Source: Flammeovirgaceae bacterium UBA2366 (lineage in GTDB: Bacteria > Bacteroidota > Bacteroidia > Cytophagales > Cyclobacteriaceae). Taken from it: a DNA stretch of 64,000 bases. The notes below the pieces were generated by a model. That model searched no databases. It was given only the letters and a program-made list of their open reading frames with translations, and had not been told where the DNA came from. Numbering within the stretch: the first letter of the stretch is position 1; each line of letters begins with the position of its first letter. The stretch covers positions 62,001 through 126,000 of the forward strand of contig DDTK01000003.1 in assembly GCA_002344065.1 (NCBI GenBank), in the 5' to 3' direction. The position numbers were made by a program, and so were the translations under genes. Shown one piece after another: positions 9,697 to 18,864 of this stretch.

Positions 9697-11025
9697 ATGC
9701 GGCTATTCTGCTATTTACTCTTTTTATTTACTACAACGACATTCGCACAGTACCCGGCAATTCTTTCGCAACGCGAACAGGCAAAAGTAATTGACGAGTT
9801 ATTAGAAGACCGCATCCGTACGGTGCTACCTAAACTCATGCGCAGGGAAGGATTCGACATGTGGGTAGTCATTAGCAGTGAGTATAATGAAGATCCGGTA
9901 ATCCGTACATTTTTACCCGCCACCTGGTTTGCTGCGCGCAGAACGACCATGCTGGTTATGTTCGATCAGGGTGCCGAGAAAGGAATTGAATGCCTGGCCG
10001 TTTCGCGGTACGATGTTGGAAAAATTTTCAAACGCTCATGGGATCCCGACTCGCAACCCGACCAATGGGCACAATTGGCTAAGATTATTGAAGAACGAAA
10101 TCCTAAAAAGATCGGTCTTAACTTTTCTGATTACTATGGTCATGCCGATGGACTTACTTATTCGCATCACCAAAAACTGATCAAGGCCCTCTCAAAGAAA
10201 TTTCAAAGCCATGTTGCTTCCGCAGAAAAATTGGCCGTTGGCTGGTTGGAAACACGTACGGAACGCGAGATGATTATCTACCAGCAAATATGCCGTATTG
10301 CACATGATATTATTGCGGAAGGATTTTCAGATAAAGTAATTCACCCTGGCATAACCACTACCGAAGATGTGGTATGGTGGTACCGGGAAAAAATTAAAGC
10401 GCTGAAACTGGATACCTGGTTTCAACCCAGTGTTTCCATACAACGTAATGAGTCCGAAGCAATTTTCAGCAAGCGACCTCAGCCCTATGTTATTCTTCCT
10501 GGCGATTTGCTCCATGTAGATTTTGGAATTACGTACTTACGGCTCAACACAGACACGCAACAGCACGCGTATATATTAAAACCTGATGAAACCGATGCGC
10601 CTGATTACCTAAAAAAAGCTTTTGCCCGTGGAAACAAACTTCAGGATATTCTTACCAGTAATTTTAAAGAAGGCAAAACCGGTAACCAGGTGTTAGCTGA
10701 GTCGCGCAAGCAGGCTATTGATCAGGGTATCACGCCTTCCATTTATACCCACCCCATCGGATTTCACGGACATGCTGCTGGTACCACCATCGGTATGTGG
10801 GATATGCAAGGTGGTGTTCCTTACACAGGTGATTATCCGTTGCATTACAATACAGCCTATTCGATTGAACTCAACGCCTCTGTCTATGTCATCGAATGGA
10901 AAAAAGAAGTTCGCATTCAATTGGAAGAAGATGGTTACTTTGATGAAACCGGCTTTCGGTATATTGATGGCCGCCAGCGTGACTTGATTATTGTTCCACG
11001 GCCCGATGGCATCAACCGGCAATAA
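9697..11025 (+). CDS. Secreted M24 family metallopeptidase (Xaa-Pro aminopeptidase-like)
   Basis: This 442-residue protein starts with a signal peptide (MRLFCYLLFLFTTTTFAQ), so it probably acts in the periplasm. The C-terminal pita-bread domain shows candidate M24 metal ligands in order: Asp in HVDFG, Asp in NTDTQQ, His in THPIGFHGHAAG, Glu in SIELNASV, and Glu in IQLEEDG. The N-terminal creatinase-like domain spans about residues 30-190. Family knowledge predicts removal of N-terminal residues, often before proline. The preceding spacer has short AGATTTTAGATTT repeats. Confidence 0.85.
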   Translation: MRLFCYLLFLFTTTTFAQYPAILSQREQAKVIDELLEDRIRTVLPKLMRREGFDMWVVISSEYNEDPVIRTFLPATWFAARRTTMLVMFDQGAEKGIECLAVSRYDVGKIFKRSWDPDSQPDQWAQLAKIIEERNPKKIGLNFSDYYGHADGLTYSHHQKLIKALSKKFQSHVASAEKLAVGWLETRTEREMIIYQQICRIAHDIIAEGFSDKVIHPGITTTEDVVWWYREKIKALKLDTWFQPSVSIQRNESEAIFSKRPQPYVILPGDLLHVDFGITYLRLNTDTQQHAYILKPDETDAPDYLKKAFARGNKLQDILTSNFKEGKTGNQVLAESRKQAIDQGITPSIYTHPIGFHGHAAGTTIGMWDMQGGVPYTGDYPLHYNTAYSIELNASVYVIEWKKEVRIQLEEDGYFDETGFRYIDGRQRDLIIVPRPDGINRQ

Positions 11026-11045
11026 TTTTTTTCTTCTTTTCTGAA

Positions 11046-11771
11046 ATGAAAATAATCAGAGCTATCTACACCGGCTATGTAATCATGGTGTTTTCATTAC
11101 TCTTTCTTATTTTCTTCTTTCTCTTCCTCATACCCATTCTATTTCCTAAAAAATTCAAATTGGTTGGTATGATCAATCGTTGGTGGGCCTATGCGTTTTT
11201 TTCTTTAACCGTTATGCCATGGTCGGTTGAGGTATTAGGCAACCTTGACCCAAAACGATCATACATCTTTTGTCCGAATCATTTTTCGTATGCCGATATA
11301 CCGGTAATGGGACTAAATCCGCACAACAGCATATTCGTTGGCAAGAATGACATGGAGCATATTCCGCTATTCGGGTTTATGTACCGTAAGCTACACATTA
11401 CGGTGAATCGCCAAGATCTGAAAAGTCGATCAGGAACATTTAAAAAATCCTTAAAGGCTATCGATAAAGGAAAAAGTTTGGTCATTTATCCTGAGGGTGG
11501 CATTGTAACAAAAGGAGAACCTGTTATGGGGGCTTTTAAAGATGGTGCCTTTCGGATCGCCATTGAAAAACAAATTCCCATTGTACCCGTAACCTTGCCT
11601 AATAATTGGATAATTTTACCTCCGGAAGAATTCCTGATCCGATGGAAGCCCATTAAAGTGATTATTCATGAACCGGTGGAGACGTTGGGGATGACCGCAA
11701 AGGATGTTAGCGACTTAAAAGAACGTGTACGCACCATCATTGAACAGGAATTGAACAGGCATATTGTATGA
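11046..11771 (+). CDS. plsC: 1-acyl-sn-glycerol-3-phosphate acyltransferase
   Basis: This 241-residue membrane protein has an N-terminal hydrophobic segment (about residues 10-32) and the acyltransferase motif I NHFSYADIP (HX4D). Motif III is YPEGGIV, followed by FKDGAFRIA and IPIVPVTL. It converts lysophosphatidic acid to phosphatidic acid at the inner membrane. The stop codon overlaps the start of gatC (ATGA), so the two are translationally coupled. Confidence 0.88.
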   Translation: MKIIRAIYTGYVIMVFSLLFLIFFFLFLIPILFPKKFKLVGMINRWWAYAFFSLTVMPWSVEVLGNLDPKRSYIFCPNHFSYADIPVMGLNPHNSIFVGKNDMEHIPLFGFMYRKLHITVNRQDLKSRSGTFKKSLKAIDKGKSLVIYPEGGIVTKGEPVMGAFKDGAFRIAIEKQIPIVPVTLPNNWIILPPEEFLIRWKPIKVIIHEPVETLGMTAKDVSDLKERVRTIIEQELNRHIV

Positions 11772-12055
11772 AAATCACGCGTGAACTTTTGGATAAAATC
11801 GCCCACCTGGCCAGGCTTGAAGTGCATGAGCAGGATGCTGAAAAGACAATGGCCGATATGAGTGCCATCATTACCTGGGTTGAGAAATTAAATGAGGTAG
11901 ATACTACCGGTGTAGAGCCTCTTACTACCATGAGTACCGAAGTCAATGCTTTCCGCGAAGACAAGGCAGAAAATAAATTTACACATGAACAAGCGCTTCA
12001 CAACGCACCTAAAAAAGCTGGCGATTATTTTAGTGTACCCAAAGTAATTGAGTAG
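11768..12055 (+). CDS. gatC: Asp/Glu-tRNA amidotransferase subunit C
   Basis: This 95-residue protein has the GatC pattern: LDKIAHLARLEV near the N-terminus, GVEPLTTM in the middle, and a C-terminal FSVPKVIE. Together with GatA and GatB (not in the window) it makes Gln-tRNA or Asn-tRNA by transamidation. As is common, gatC is separate from gatAB. The start overlaps plsC by four bases. Confidence 0.92.
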   Translation: MKITRELLDKIAHLARLEVHEQDAEKTMADMSAIITWVEKLNEVDTTGVEPLTTMSTEVNAFREDKAENKFTHEQALHNAPKKAGDYFSVPKVIE

Positions 12056-12077
12056 CTTTTCAGCCACTTTAATAGCT

Positions 12078-15023
12078 ATGCAATCACGTTGGTTTTGGAA
12101 AAGTTGGTCGCTTGATTACCGGGTTATCGGTTATATACTGGGGACAGTCTTAATTTTTTCCATACTCTTTCTTTGGTTTGGTTATGGCAAAGGTGCCGAA
12201 AGCGTTTTAAGCTGGAACACCTATCACCAACAGGAAACCATTGAAACTGTCAGTCACTCCTTCGATGTTGGTAATTTCGAACTATCAATACCCATTGAAT
12301 CCTACCTCACCTTTGAGTATTTCAATGGTAGCACCATACAACCCAACATCACAGCTTCCTACATTTTTTTGGTTGGAACCGTTTTGTGCAGCCTGATTAT
12401 TCTTTGTGTTATCACCACACTGGAAAGGTTTTGGTACTTCGTAGGCATGGGCCTATTCATTCTGTTCATGGTTAGCCTACGGCTTGAGGTACTCCAACTT
12501 TTTGGATTAACCGGCCGGATAGTTCCCATAATAATTCTTACCGCCTTTATTCTTCCTGCATTCTATTTCAACATTCTCCGGCCATCAACAGCGTTTCTGT
12601 TACGATTTATAATTTTCTTACTACTAACTGTTATCACCGGATTTATCATTCATTTCTTTTCGGGTGTTGACTACCCGTTTTTGCACCTGGCGGTAACAGC
12701 GTATGTGCCTGGATTAATCCTGACCTTGATATTCATCCTGATGGTGGCCCATGAAATTCCTGCATCGTTTGTTTATATCACCAGTTCTGGCACCTCATCG
12801 TCAAAAAGTCTAAGGCATTTCTCCATCATCAGCATGGTGTATATGGTAAACCTGGTATTTGCCTACATGCACGAAGCAAAACTTATCAACTGGGATTTTC
12901 TCTACATCAATTTCTATCTTCTGCTTACCATTTCAGCCGTGCTGGGTATCTGGGGTTTCCAGCATCGCGAAACGCTGTATGATAATATAGTTAAGTTCAA
13001 CCCCTTTGGGGCATATTTCATTGTTGCCCTGACGTCCATTACATTCCTTACGGGTGGCTTGTTGCTGGGAAATCATAATGATCCGGCCATTCGTATTGTT
13101 CGCAGCGCCATTATTTTCAGCCACATTGGTTATGGTGCCATTTTTTTGATTTACATAGTTTCCAATTTCATTGTTATGATGGCGGAAAATCTTAACGCCT
13201 GGAAAGTTTTGTACAAGCCCACCCGGATGCCATACTTTACGTTTCGGTTTGCCGGCCTGATCGCCACCATGGCATTCGTTTTCTACTCCAATTGGCGGGA
13301 TCTCGTGTATCATGGTGTGTCGGGGTTTTATAATCACCTGGGCGATTTATATGAGTTAATAGACAAGCCCATTCTTGCAGAAGCGTACTATCAGCAAGGG
13401 CGCAGGTATGGCTTTCAAAACAATCGATCCAACTACGCATTAGCCAAAATTGAAGCACAAAAAAATAATGTTGCCAAAGCCCATAATCATTATGAACTGG
13501 CCAACGATAAAAGACCTACTCCCTTCTCGCTCGTTAACGATGCCAACCTGGTTATGCTTGAAGGAAGAACATTTGAATCCATCTCAGCTTTTTTGGAAGC
13601 ATTAAAGAAATTTCCTGGCAATGGCATTATTGAAAACAATTTGGGCTATGCCTACTCCAAAATCCATAAACTTGATTCAGCCATATTCTTCTTTGATGCC
13701 GCCCGTAGTTACAAACAATCAAAACAAGCAGCTGAAACCAATATACTGGGGCTTATTGGGCAAGAATATTTACCCATTCAAGCAGACTCACTGGTACGTC
13801 AGTTCGACACACATGAAGCGCTAACCTTAAGCAATGCATTGGCAGTGGCAAGGCTTCAACAACAACCTTTCGATTATCCTGTCAACCTGTTTGCTTCGAA
13901 AAAACTGGATCTTGCATCAGCTACATTGTTGAACAACTACCTGGTACACTCCTTAACAAAATTAGATACAACAACACTACACCGTATCCATGAGCTGGTA
14001 ACAGACTCCGTAAACCTCGACTATCAGGAAGCTTTAAAGGCATCACTTGCACAGGCCTATTATTACCAGAACAATGTAACCCGTGCACTATCCATCATGA
14101 GTGAATTGGCTTATCTCAGTCAGATTATGCAGGGAAAATTCAACTACATTGCCGGGCTTTGGGCCCTTGAGCAGGGTTGTCCAGAACTTGCCCTTCAAAG
14201 TTTTGACTACGCTGTGCAGTTCGATTATAAAGATGCCAGGCTTTACAATGCAATTGCTTTGGCTGAGGCGCGGTACCTGCCCGAAGCAAGAGTAGCAGCT
14301 GATTCACTCCTACTGCATAAAAATGAAAATATCAGAGAGATTGGCAGGCAACTAAAAAGGGTACTCACTGCCTCCAGCATCGATGACCTTAATGACCTGG
14401 AGAAATATCAGTTCTGCAGATACCGCATTGGCGTTTCCGATACTGTATTATTTGAAAGACTTGTTAACACGATCCTGGATAATGATTTAAAAGTTTCATC
14501 GCTATTAGAAATGGCCGAACGTCAGTTTGACATGACACACACTAAAACTGCCATACGGTACCTCACCCAAACCAGTGGCCTTCCTGTTCAGGATAAAGAA
14601 CTTGTTGAAAAGCAAAAACATATTGAATTATTGATACTGGCTTCGCGTGGCGATGTAAATGCATTAACCAACCGTTTGAATGAAGGGGTTGAATTTGACA
14701 AGAAACAGGAGCTTGAAAAAATCCTCTACCAGGCTTTGGTGTCAGAAGCCAAAGGCGATACCCTGGCAGCAAGGAAAAATTACACTCTACTAGCTAACTA
14801 CAACCCGTTTTTTGAAGAAGGTACTATTGCTGCAGCCCGGTATTTCAAAGCCCATTCACAAAATGATATGAAAGCCTATTCTATTTTAGCGGAGGCTGTT
14901 CAGCTTAACAATACTTCCTATCGTTTATGGATTGCATACGCTGCTGAAGCTGCACGCGTTGGCTTTGATGTTTATGCAGCCAGTGCAATAGAGGAAGCAG
15001 AAAAATTAAAAGTAAGAAAGTAA
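12078..15023 (+). CDS. Large membrane protein: about 11 TM segments plus TPR-rich C-terminal half
   Basis: I do not recognise this 981-residue protein as a named family. The first 420 residues hold about eleven hydrophobic segments (for example GYILGTVLIFSILFLWF, FLVGTVLCSLIILCVI, IIILTAFILPAFYF, FIIFLLLTVITGFII). The rest is soluble and helical with TPR-like units, the clearest being NNLGYAYSKIHKLDSAIFFFDAA and related AEAYYQQGRRYG / FNYIAGLWALEQG blocks. ATG 12078 was chosen; an in-frame TTG at 12048 would overlap gatC. It follows gatC by 22 bases and may be co-transcribed. A role in envelope assembly or protein-protein scaffolding is only inference. Confidence 0.8.
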   Translation: MQSRWFWKSWSLDYRVIGYILGTVLIFSILFLWFGYGKGAESVLSWNTYHQQETIETVSHSFDVGNFELSIPIESYLTFEYFNGSTIQPNITASYIFLVGTVLCSLIILCVITTLERFWYFVGMGLFILFMVSLRLEVLQLFGLTGRIVPIIILTAFILPAFYFNILRPSTAFLLRFIIFLLLTVITGFIIHFFSGVDYPFLHLAVTAYVPGLILTLIFILMVAHEIPASFVYITSSGTSSSKSLRHFSIISMVYMVNLVFAYMHEAKLINWDFLYINFYLLLTISAVLGIWGFQHRETLYDNIVKFNPFGAYFIVALTSITFLTGGLLLGNHNDPAIRIVRSAIIFSHIGYGAIFLIYIVSNFIVMMAENLNAWKVLYKPTRMPYFTFRFAGLIATMAFVFYSNWRDLVYHGVSGFYNHLGDLYELIDKPILAEAYYQQGRRYGFQNNRSNYALAKIEAQKNNVAKAHNHYELANDKRPTPFSLVNDANLVMLEGRTFESISAFLEALKKFPGNGIIENNLGYAYSKIHKLDSAIFFFDAARSYKQSKQAAETNILGLIGQEYLPIQADSLVRQFDTHEALTLSNALAVARLQQQPFDYPVNLFASKKLDLASATLLNNYLVHSLTKLDTTTLHRIHELVTDSVNLDYQEALKASLAQAYYYQNNVTRALSIMSELAYLSQIMQGKFNYIAGLWALEQGCPELALQSFDYAVQFDYKDARLYNAIALAEARYLPEARVAADSLLLHKNENIREIGRQLKRVLTASSIDDLNDLEKYQFCRYRIGVSDTVLFERLVNTILDNDLKVSSLLEMAERQFDMTHTKTAIRYLTQTSGLPVQDKELVEKQKHIELLILASRGDVNALTNRLNEGVEFDKKQELEKILYQALVSEAKGDTLAARKNYTLLANYNPFFEEGTIAAARYFKAHSQNDMKAYSILAEAVQLNNTSYRLWIAYAAEAARVGFDVYAASAIEEAEKLKVRK

Positions 15024-15036
15024 ATCAATAAGAGGC

Positions 15037-15546
15037 TTAATGCGCATGATGGGTGTCAACCCGCTTAGCAGTTTTGCGTCTATAATGCTTTTTCTTTTTT
15101 CCCTTAGTCTTCTTTTCAATACGCTTTTCCTTTTTGGCCAGCGTTATATTTTCGCGGATAGTCTTCCAATAGTCGGGACCGTAATCCACAAAAATTTCAG
15201 CTCCGGCAGGGATACTCTTCTTTGATTCAATATAAGCCTTCAGGCCATCCGTAATATAATCGCAGTTGTTGGTTATGCCCTTGATTTTTGAAAGACCTTT
15301 GGCATCGTTGGCATAACGCGCTAAGTGGCGTTCAGTTTTCCAGGCATCAATAACATGGTATCGTTTTACGTAAAAAATATAGCCGTTCTTACCATCATCA
15401 TCTTTCACCTCTTTCCAGGTGGTAATCTTGCCCTTGTATTCAACAATACGGGTTCCTTTAGGGATGGCCACTTTAGTGAACAAACCCTTACCGGCATTGG
15501 GTAACGATGACTTCTTTACAATAAGATGCTTCTCCAGTAGTGCCAT
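15037..15546 (-). CDS. SET-domain protein (putative protein-lysine methyltransferase) with basic tail
   Basis: This 169-residue protein has SET landmarks in order: AGKGLFTKVAIPKGT near residues 18-32, ARYANDAKG...NNC around 80-100 in place of the usual RFxNHSC, and GAEIFVDYGPDYW around 118-130 (the ExxxDY active-site motif). The last 35 residues are strongly basic (KKEKRIEKKTKGKKKKHYRRK), suggesting nucleic-acid or ribosome contact. SET enzymes move a methyl group from S-adenosylmethionine to lysine; the bacterial target is unknown. It is convergent with the TPR protein gene, only 13 bases apart. Confidence 0.8.
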   Translation of the reverse strand: MALLEKHLIVKKSSLPNAGKGLFTKVAIPKGTRIVEYKGKITTWKEVKDDDGKNGYIFYVKRYHVIDAWKTERHLARYANDAKGLSKIKGITNNCDYITDGLKAYIESKKSIPAGAEIFVDYGPDYWKTIRENITLAKKEKRIEKKTKGKKKKHYRRKTAKRVDTHHAH

Positions 15547-15618
15547 AGAATAGTTTAAAAAATCGGGCGTGAAGATAGGGGAATTTTAACAGGCTGAAAA
15601 TTTTATTAGGCCTGTATC

Positions 15619-16359
15619 TCACTTTTCCTTCCGGAGATCAAGGTTATGAAATACAAACAACCGAATAGCATGTGTATTAATAAAGTCCGTTCCGGAAGGT
15701 CGCTCCAGAAAAACATTCAAATACCCGAGGTGTGCATTTAAGCTTTTGGTAAACTGGTAGCCAAAACCTGCAAAAAAACGATTCTGATCAAAATAGTTAT
15801 TAATAATCTCTTCCCCGAAGTTAATCATCACTTCATCACTTAAAAAAATAAAGGGTGTTTTGGGTCCTACTCCTCCAGATCGTAAAGGTATGGTAAGCGA
15901 CATGTTATAGCGTATCCGATAGTTGAACTGGTAGTTGTCAGCAACTTCACCATTCAAAAGATATTCCTTAAATCGTTGCTCAAGCCGAAGATATTGCATC
16001 ATATTAAAGTACTTCTTCTTGTCATACCACTGTATTTGTTGCCAGGGTCGGTGTTCATGCAGGTTGGGAACATCATCATTTCCTGAGAAATTTGTGATGT
16101 AAGCATAGCCTGCAGCCAACCGCACATTATCGTGGAGATAGTAGACATACCCTAGCCTGACTATATCCTGACTCATTCGCTCGGCAAAGTCATCGGTTAA
16201 CCGTGCATGTAAATCGAGCCAAAGCCCAGATTTATTGGTAAGCCGGGTTTGATTGAAATACCCTAGCCAGGTTTGTTCACTGGTGACAATATTTTTTGTC
16301 TGTGCAAATACTGAAAAAGCTAATGCTAAAGCCGTACTTGTAGAAATGAATCTAAGCAT
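15619..16359 (-). CDS. DUF2490 domain protein (predicted outer-membrane beta-barrel)
   Basis: This 246-residue protein starts with a signal peptide (TALALAFSVFAQ) and is made of alternating amphipathic strands with aromatic ends (GYVYYLHDNVRLAAGYAYI, FAGFGYQFTKSLNAHLGYL). This is the pattern of DUF2490 barrel proteins in Bacteroidota. An AGGAG sequence precedes the ATG, which is unusual here. It is the last gene of the sigma-factor cluster, separated from the upstream gene by a 10-bp-arm hairpin, so expression may be partly independent. Confidence 0.75.
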   Translation of the reverse strand: MLRFISTSTALALAFSVFAQTKNIVTSEQTWLGYFNQTRLTNKSGLWLDLHARLTDDFAERMSQDIVRLGYVYYLHDNVRLAAGYAYITNFSGNDDVPNLHEHRPWQQIQWYDKKKYFNMMQYLRLEQRFKEYLLNGEVADNYQFNYRIRYNMSLTIPLRSGGVGPKTPFIFLSDEVMINFGEEIINNYFDQNRFFAGFGYQFTKSLNAHLGYLNVFLERPSGTDFINTHAIRLFVFHNLDLRKEK

Positions 16360-16378
16360 GAAGCAATACTCCTAATGT

Positions 16379-16402
16379 AAACTGACTTTTACAAGTCAGT
16401 TT
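16379..16402 (-). terminator. Intergenic hairpin between DUF4097 and DUF2490 genes
   Basis: Perfect 10-bp arms, AAACTGACTT and AAGTCAGTTT, enclose a TTAC loop. There is no long T run, so it may be a weak terminator, an attenuator or an RNA-stability hairpin. Confidence 0.5.
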
Positions 16403-16430
16403 CACCTGGAGTAAGAAATACTTTCTTTAA

Positions 16431-17180
16431 TCAGGGTTTACGGAGATACACCTTTCCGTACTTTGACTCAAGCATATAACGTGGGCCATTCCCCGCTTTT
16501 GCAGAAACCTGTGTCCATTTGTTGTAACCTGAGTCTGTATCCTTTGACGAGTCGAAAGGCAGATCAAGGTTGGTAAGTATTTCTCCATAATGTGTACGTG
16601 CAATCAGTTCACCTGTTGAACGTGAGTTTATGGTTGCATCTACTCCGCCATACGTGGCCGTAACCTTCAGGGGAGCATTAAAACTTAAAATTTCAACTAT
16701 TCCATATTTCGCTTCTACGGTTGTTTCCATACCAGTCGGAACAAAAATTTCCAGCTTTATTTCCCTGATTATACCGGAGGACATATAGGTATAGTTACCT
16801 CCATTCTCCTCCAGGAATTTTTTCACCTCAGGATCTTTATAATCCTTGGCTTTGAAAACATATTCCATTTCTCCCTTTTTTATAATAATTCGTTTTGGCA
16901 GGTTTTCCTTATCCTTAAGTTCGGAGGTAACTGAAACCAAATTATTCTTTGTGGAGGTGATTAGCTCAAAGGCTTCGTCATTCTCACCTTTGTTAATGCT
17001 CACCTCTCCTTTTATCATTACTTCTTTTCGATCCCACGTTTGGATTTTTATAAGTTCGGGATAATCGAAATAAAGTTCCAGCTTCTGACTGCCTTGAACC
17101 GGAATTACTTTTTCAATTTTAGTTTGGGCAAACAACGGTCCGCTGAGAACTATCAGCCCCAGTAAAAGTTTCATTTTCAT
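16431..17180 (-). CDS. DUF4097-like secreted protein (first copy)
   Basis: This 249-residue protein has a signal peptide (LLGLIVLSGPLFAQ) followed by regular beta-strands (VEAKYGIVEILSFNAPLKVTA, YGGVDATI, HYGEILTN), as in the beta-helical DUF4097 putative adhesins. It ends KYGKVYLRKP, closely resembling the end of the next gene upstream (HNSIYLRKK), so the two are probably distant paralogs. DUF4097 genes often sit behind ECF sigma/anti-sigma pairs, as here. Function is unknown. Confidence 0.7.
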   Translation of the reverse strand: MKMKLLLGLIVLSGPLFAQTKIEKVIPVQGSQKLELYFDYPELIKIQTWDRKEVMIKGEVSINKGENDEAFELITSTKNNLVSVTSELKDKENLPKRIIIKKGEMEYVFKAKDYKDPEVKKFLEENGGNYTYMSSGIIREIKLEIFVPTGMETTVEAKYGIVEILSFNAPLKVTATYGGVDATINSRSTGELIARTHYGEILTNLDLPFDSSKDTDSGYNKWTQVSAKAGNGPRYMLESKYGKVYLRKP

Positions 17181-17206
17181 AACTGTTGTGGGTTAAAAGT
17201 CCAGGT

Positions 17207-17245
17207 CATCCTTGAACACTTCTACAAGATCAGTGTTCAAGGATG
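17207..17245 (-). terminator. Strong hairpin between the two DUF4097 genes
   Basis: Arms of 14 perfect base pairs (CATCCTTGAACACT and AGTGTTCAAGGATG) surround an 11-base loop. No T tract follows on the minus strand, so it may attenuate transcription or protect the upstream mRNA rather than stop all transcription. Confidence 0.55.
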
Positions 17246-17260
17246 CCTTAAAACTATTGA

Positions 17261-18025
17261 TTACTTCTTGCGCAGGTAGATACTATTGTGTGTGGAGGAG
17301 AGTTTCATATCCAGCCCCCCACCATTCAATTTTCCACTAACCTTATTGGAGCCATATTTTTTCCATTCACCCTGATCTTCAAACTCGATTTTGATGGACG
17401 GATCAACAAACATTTCACCATAGCTGGTGGTCATGGACAGGTTGGCCTTTGTTGATACCGGAATGGTTACGTCCACTGGACCATGTACAGATACGATGGA
17501 TATCGGGTTGTTAATAGTACTGCCAAAAATCACATCAATACTTCCATGAACGGTTTTGACTGCCAAAGGACCGGTTACATTATCCAAATGAACACTGTTG
17601 TGAACCGTTGATACTTCAATTTCATTCGATATGTTTTTAAACCTGATATTACTGCCATAAGGTGAAGTGTGCGAATACGATACGGTTACACCTTTTGGCA
17701 CCATAATTTTTACCTTCGGGCCATCCATTTTTTTCATTTGATACACCTCTACCGTGTTGCCCTTGTCTTGCACGGATAAACCAATACCTGTGTTATCCTC
17801 TAACCCCATGGCGCTTACTGCACGCAAGCCTTGTGCACGTGAATCCTTTTCTTTAATTCCATCCATAGAGGAAAATACAATTTCTTTTCCGTCATATCCT
17901 TCAATAGTGACGTTGTTAACTTCACTGATCAACAACTTACCTGAAGTTTTAGGTAATTTAAACTCCTGGGCAAAAACACCTGTTGAGATTATTAATAATG
18001 CTATTGCTACGATTTGCTTTTTCAT
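17261..18025 (-). CDS. DUF4097 family beta-strand repeat protein (second copy)
   Basis: This 254-residue secreted protein has a signal peptide (IVAIALLIISTGVFAQ) and then repeated short strands separated by turns: VSTVHNSVHLDNVTGPLAV, KTVHGSIDVIFGS, VSVHGPVDVTIP, TTSYGEMFVDP. These HNS/HGS/HGP turns every 20-24 residues are typical of DUF4097 beta-helix proteins. It lies 50 bases downstream of the HEAT-repeat anti-sigma candidate, in the same direction. The role may be envelope-stress sensing or an adhesin, by association only. Confidence 0.78.
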   Translation of the reverse strand: MKKQIVAIALLIISTGVFAQEFKLPKTSGKLLISEVNNVTIEGYDGKEIVFSSMDGIKEKDSRAQGLRAVSAMGLEDNTGIGLSVQDKGNTVEVYQMKKMDGPKVKIMVPKGVTVSYSHTSPYGSNIRFKNISNEIEVSTVHNSVHLDNVTGPLAVKTVHGSIDVIFGSTINNPISIVSVHGPVDVTIPVSTKANLSMTTSYGEMFVDPSIKIEFEDQGEWKKYGSNKVSGKLNGGGLDMKLSSTHNSIYLRKK

Positions 18026-18075
18026 TTTTTAAAGAGTTAAATAAGTAAACATTTATAAATACATCGCGAATGTTT

Positions 18076-18864
18076 CTAGGATAGCTTGAAAATTCCTGCG
18101 TGTGCTTCATCTTTCACAGCAGGCAACGACTGTTCATCGTCAATAATTTGCTTTAAGGATTTCATGACATCCTTTTCTTTAATTTGCACTAGCAGTTGAA
18201 TCAATGCAATCTGAACCACTGGATCCTTTTGTTTTGATAGGGATTCGATCAAAGCCTTTCGCACCTTTTCTTCAGCAGCAAACTTGCTTAATGCTTCAAC
18301 TGCTGCCAACCGCACATTACTGTTACTGTCCGTATTCATGGAGGTTACAAGCGCCTCCACAATTTCATCATCGGGCTTATTAGCTTGCACCGATTCATAG
18401 GCTGCCATAACACCAAGCATACGCTGACTGGCCGACTGATCGTTGTTCATCTGCGCAAGAACCAACCTACGGGTTTCTTCTATTTCTTTTTGCAGCGCCA
18501 TTAACTCGTTTTGTTGCCTATTCTGCTGGCTGATCCAATAGCCAGTTCCACCACCAACAAGCAACAATGCTACTGCCGCAGCTACCTTATACCAGGTCGT
18601 TGAGAAAAAAACTGTTTTTGATTTTTTACCCTGCTCAGTTTCAGCCCTTAGAAACGCTTCAAAATCATTTCTAAGTTTTGCAGAGGGCTCAAGTTCTTTA
18701 GAACTATCCATCACCTGCATCACTTCCTTCAACTGCTCATATAGTTTGTAGGCCTCGGAACTTTTCACAAGTTCCTGCTCAATCAATTGCTTGTCGGTTT
18801 CATTTAGCTTTCCACCGATGTAATCAATGATCCTGCTTGCTAATTTTTCCTGTTCCATATTCAT
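18076..18864 (-). CDS. Single-pass membrane protein with HEAT repeats, putative anti-sigma factor
   Basis: This 262-residue protein has a cytoplasmic helical N-terminus (about 1-85), one transmembrane segment (KVAAAVALLLVGGGTGYWI, about 91-110), a Gln/Glu-rich coiled coil, and HEAT-like repeats from about residue 165 (VRLAAVEALSKFA, VQIALIQLLVQIK, VKDEAHAGIFKL). The start overlaps the sigma-factor stop (ATGA), the usual arrangement for an anti-sigma partner. No zinc-binding His/Cys anti-sigma motif is visible. HEAT repeats in the periplasmic part suggest that it senses or holds a partner there. Confidence 0.72.
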   Translation of the reverse strand: MNMEQEKLASRIIDYIGGKLNETDKQLIEQELVKSSEAYKLYEQLKEVMQVMDSSKELEPSAKLRNDFEAFLRAETEQGKKSKTVFFSTTWYKVAAAVALLLVGGGTGYWISQQNRQQNELMALQKEIEETRRLVLAQMNNDQSASQRMLGVMAAYESVQANKPDDEIVEALVTSMNTDSNSNVRLAAVEALSKFAAEEKVRKALIESLSKQKDPVVQIALIQLLVQIKEKDVMKSLKQIIDDEQSLPAVKDEAHAGIFKLS

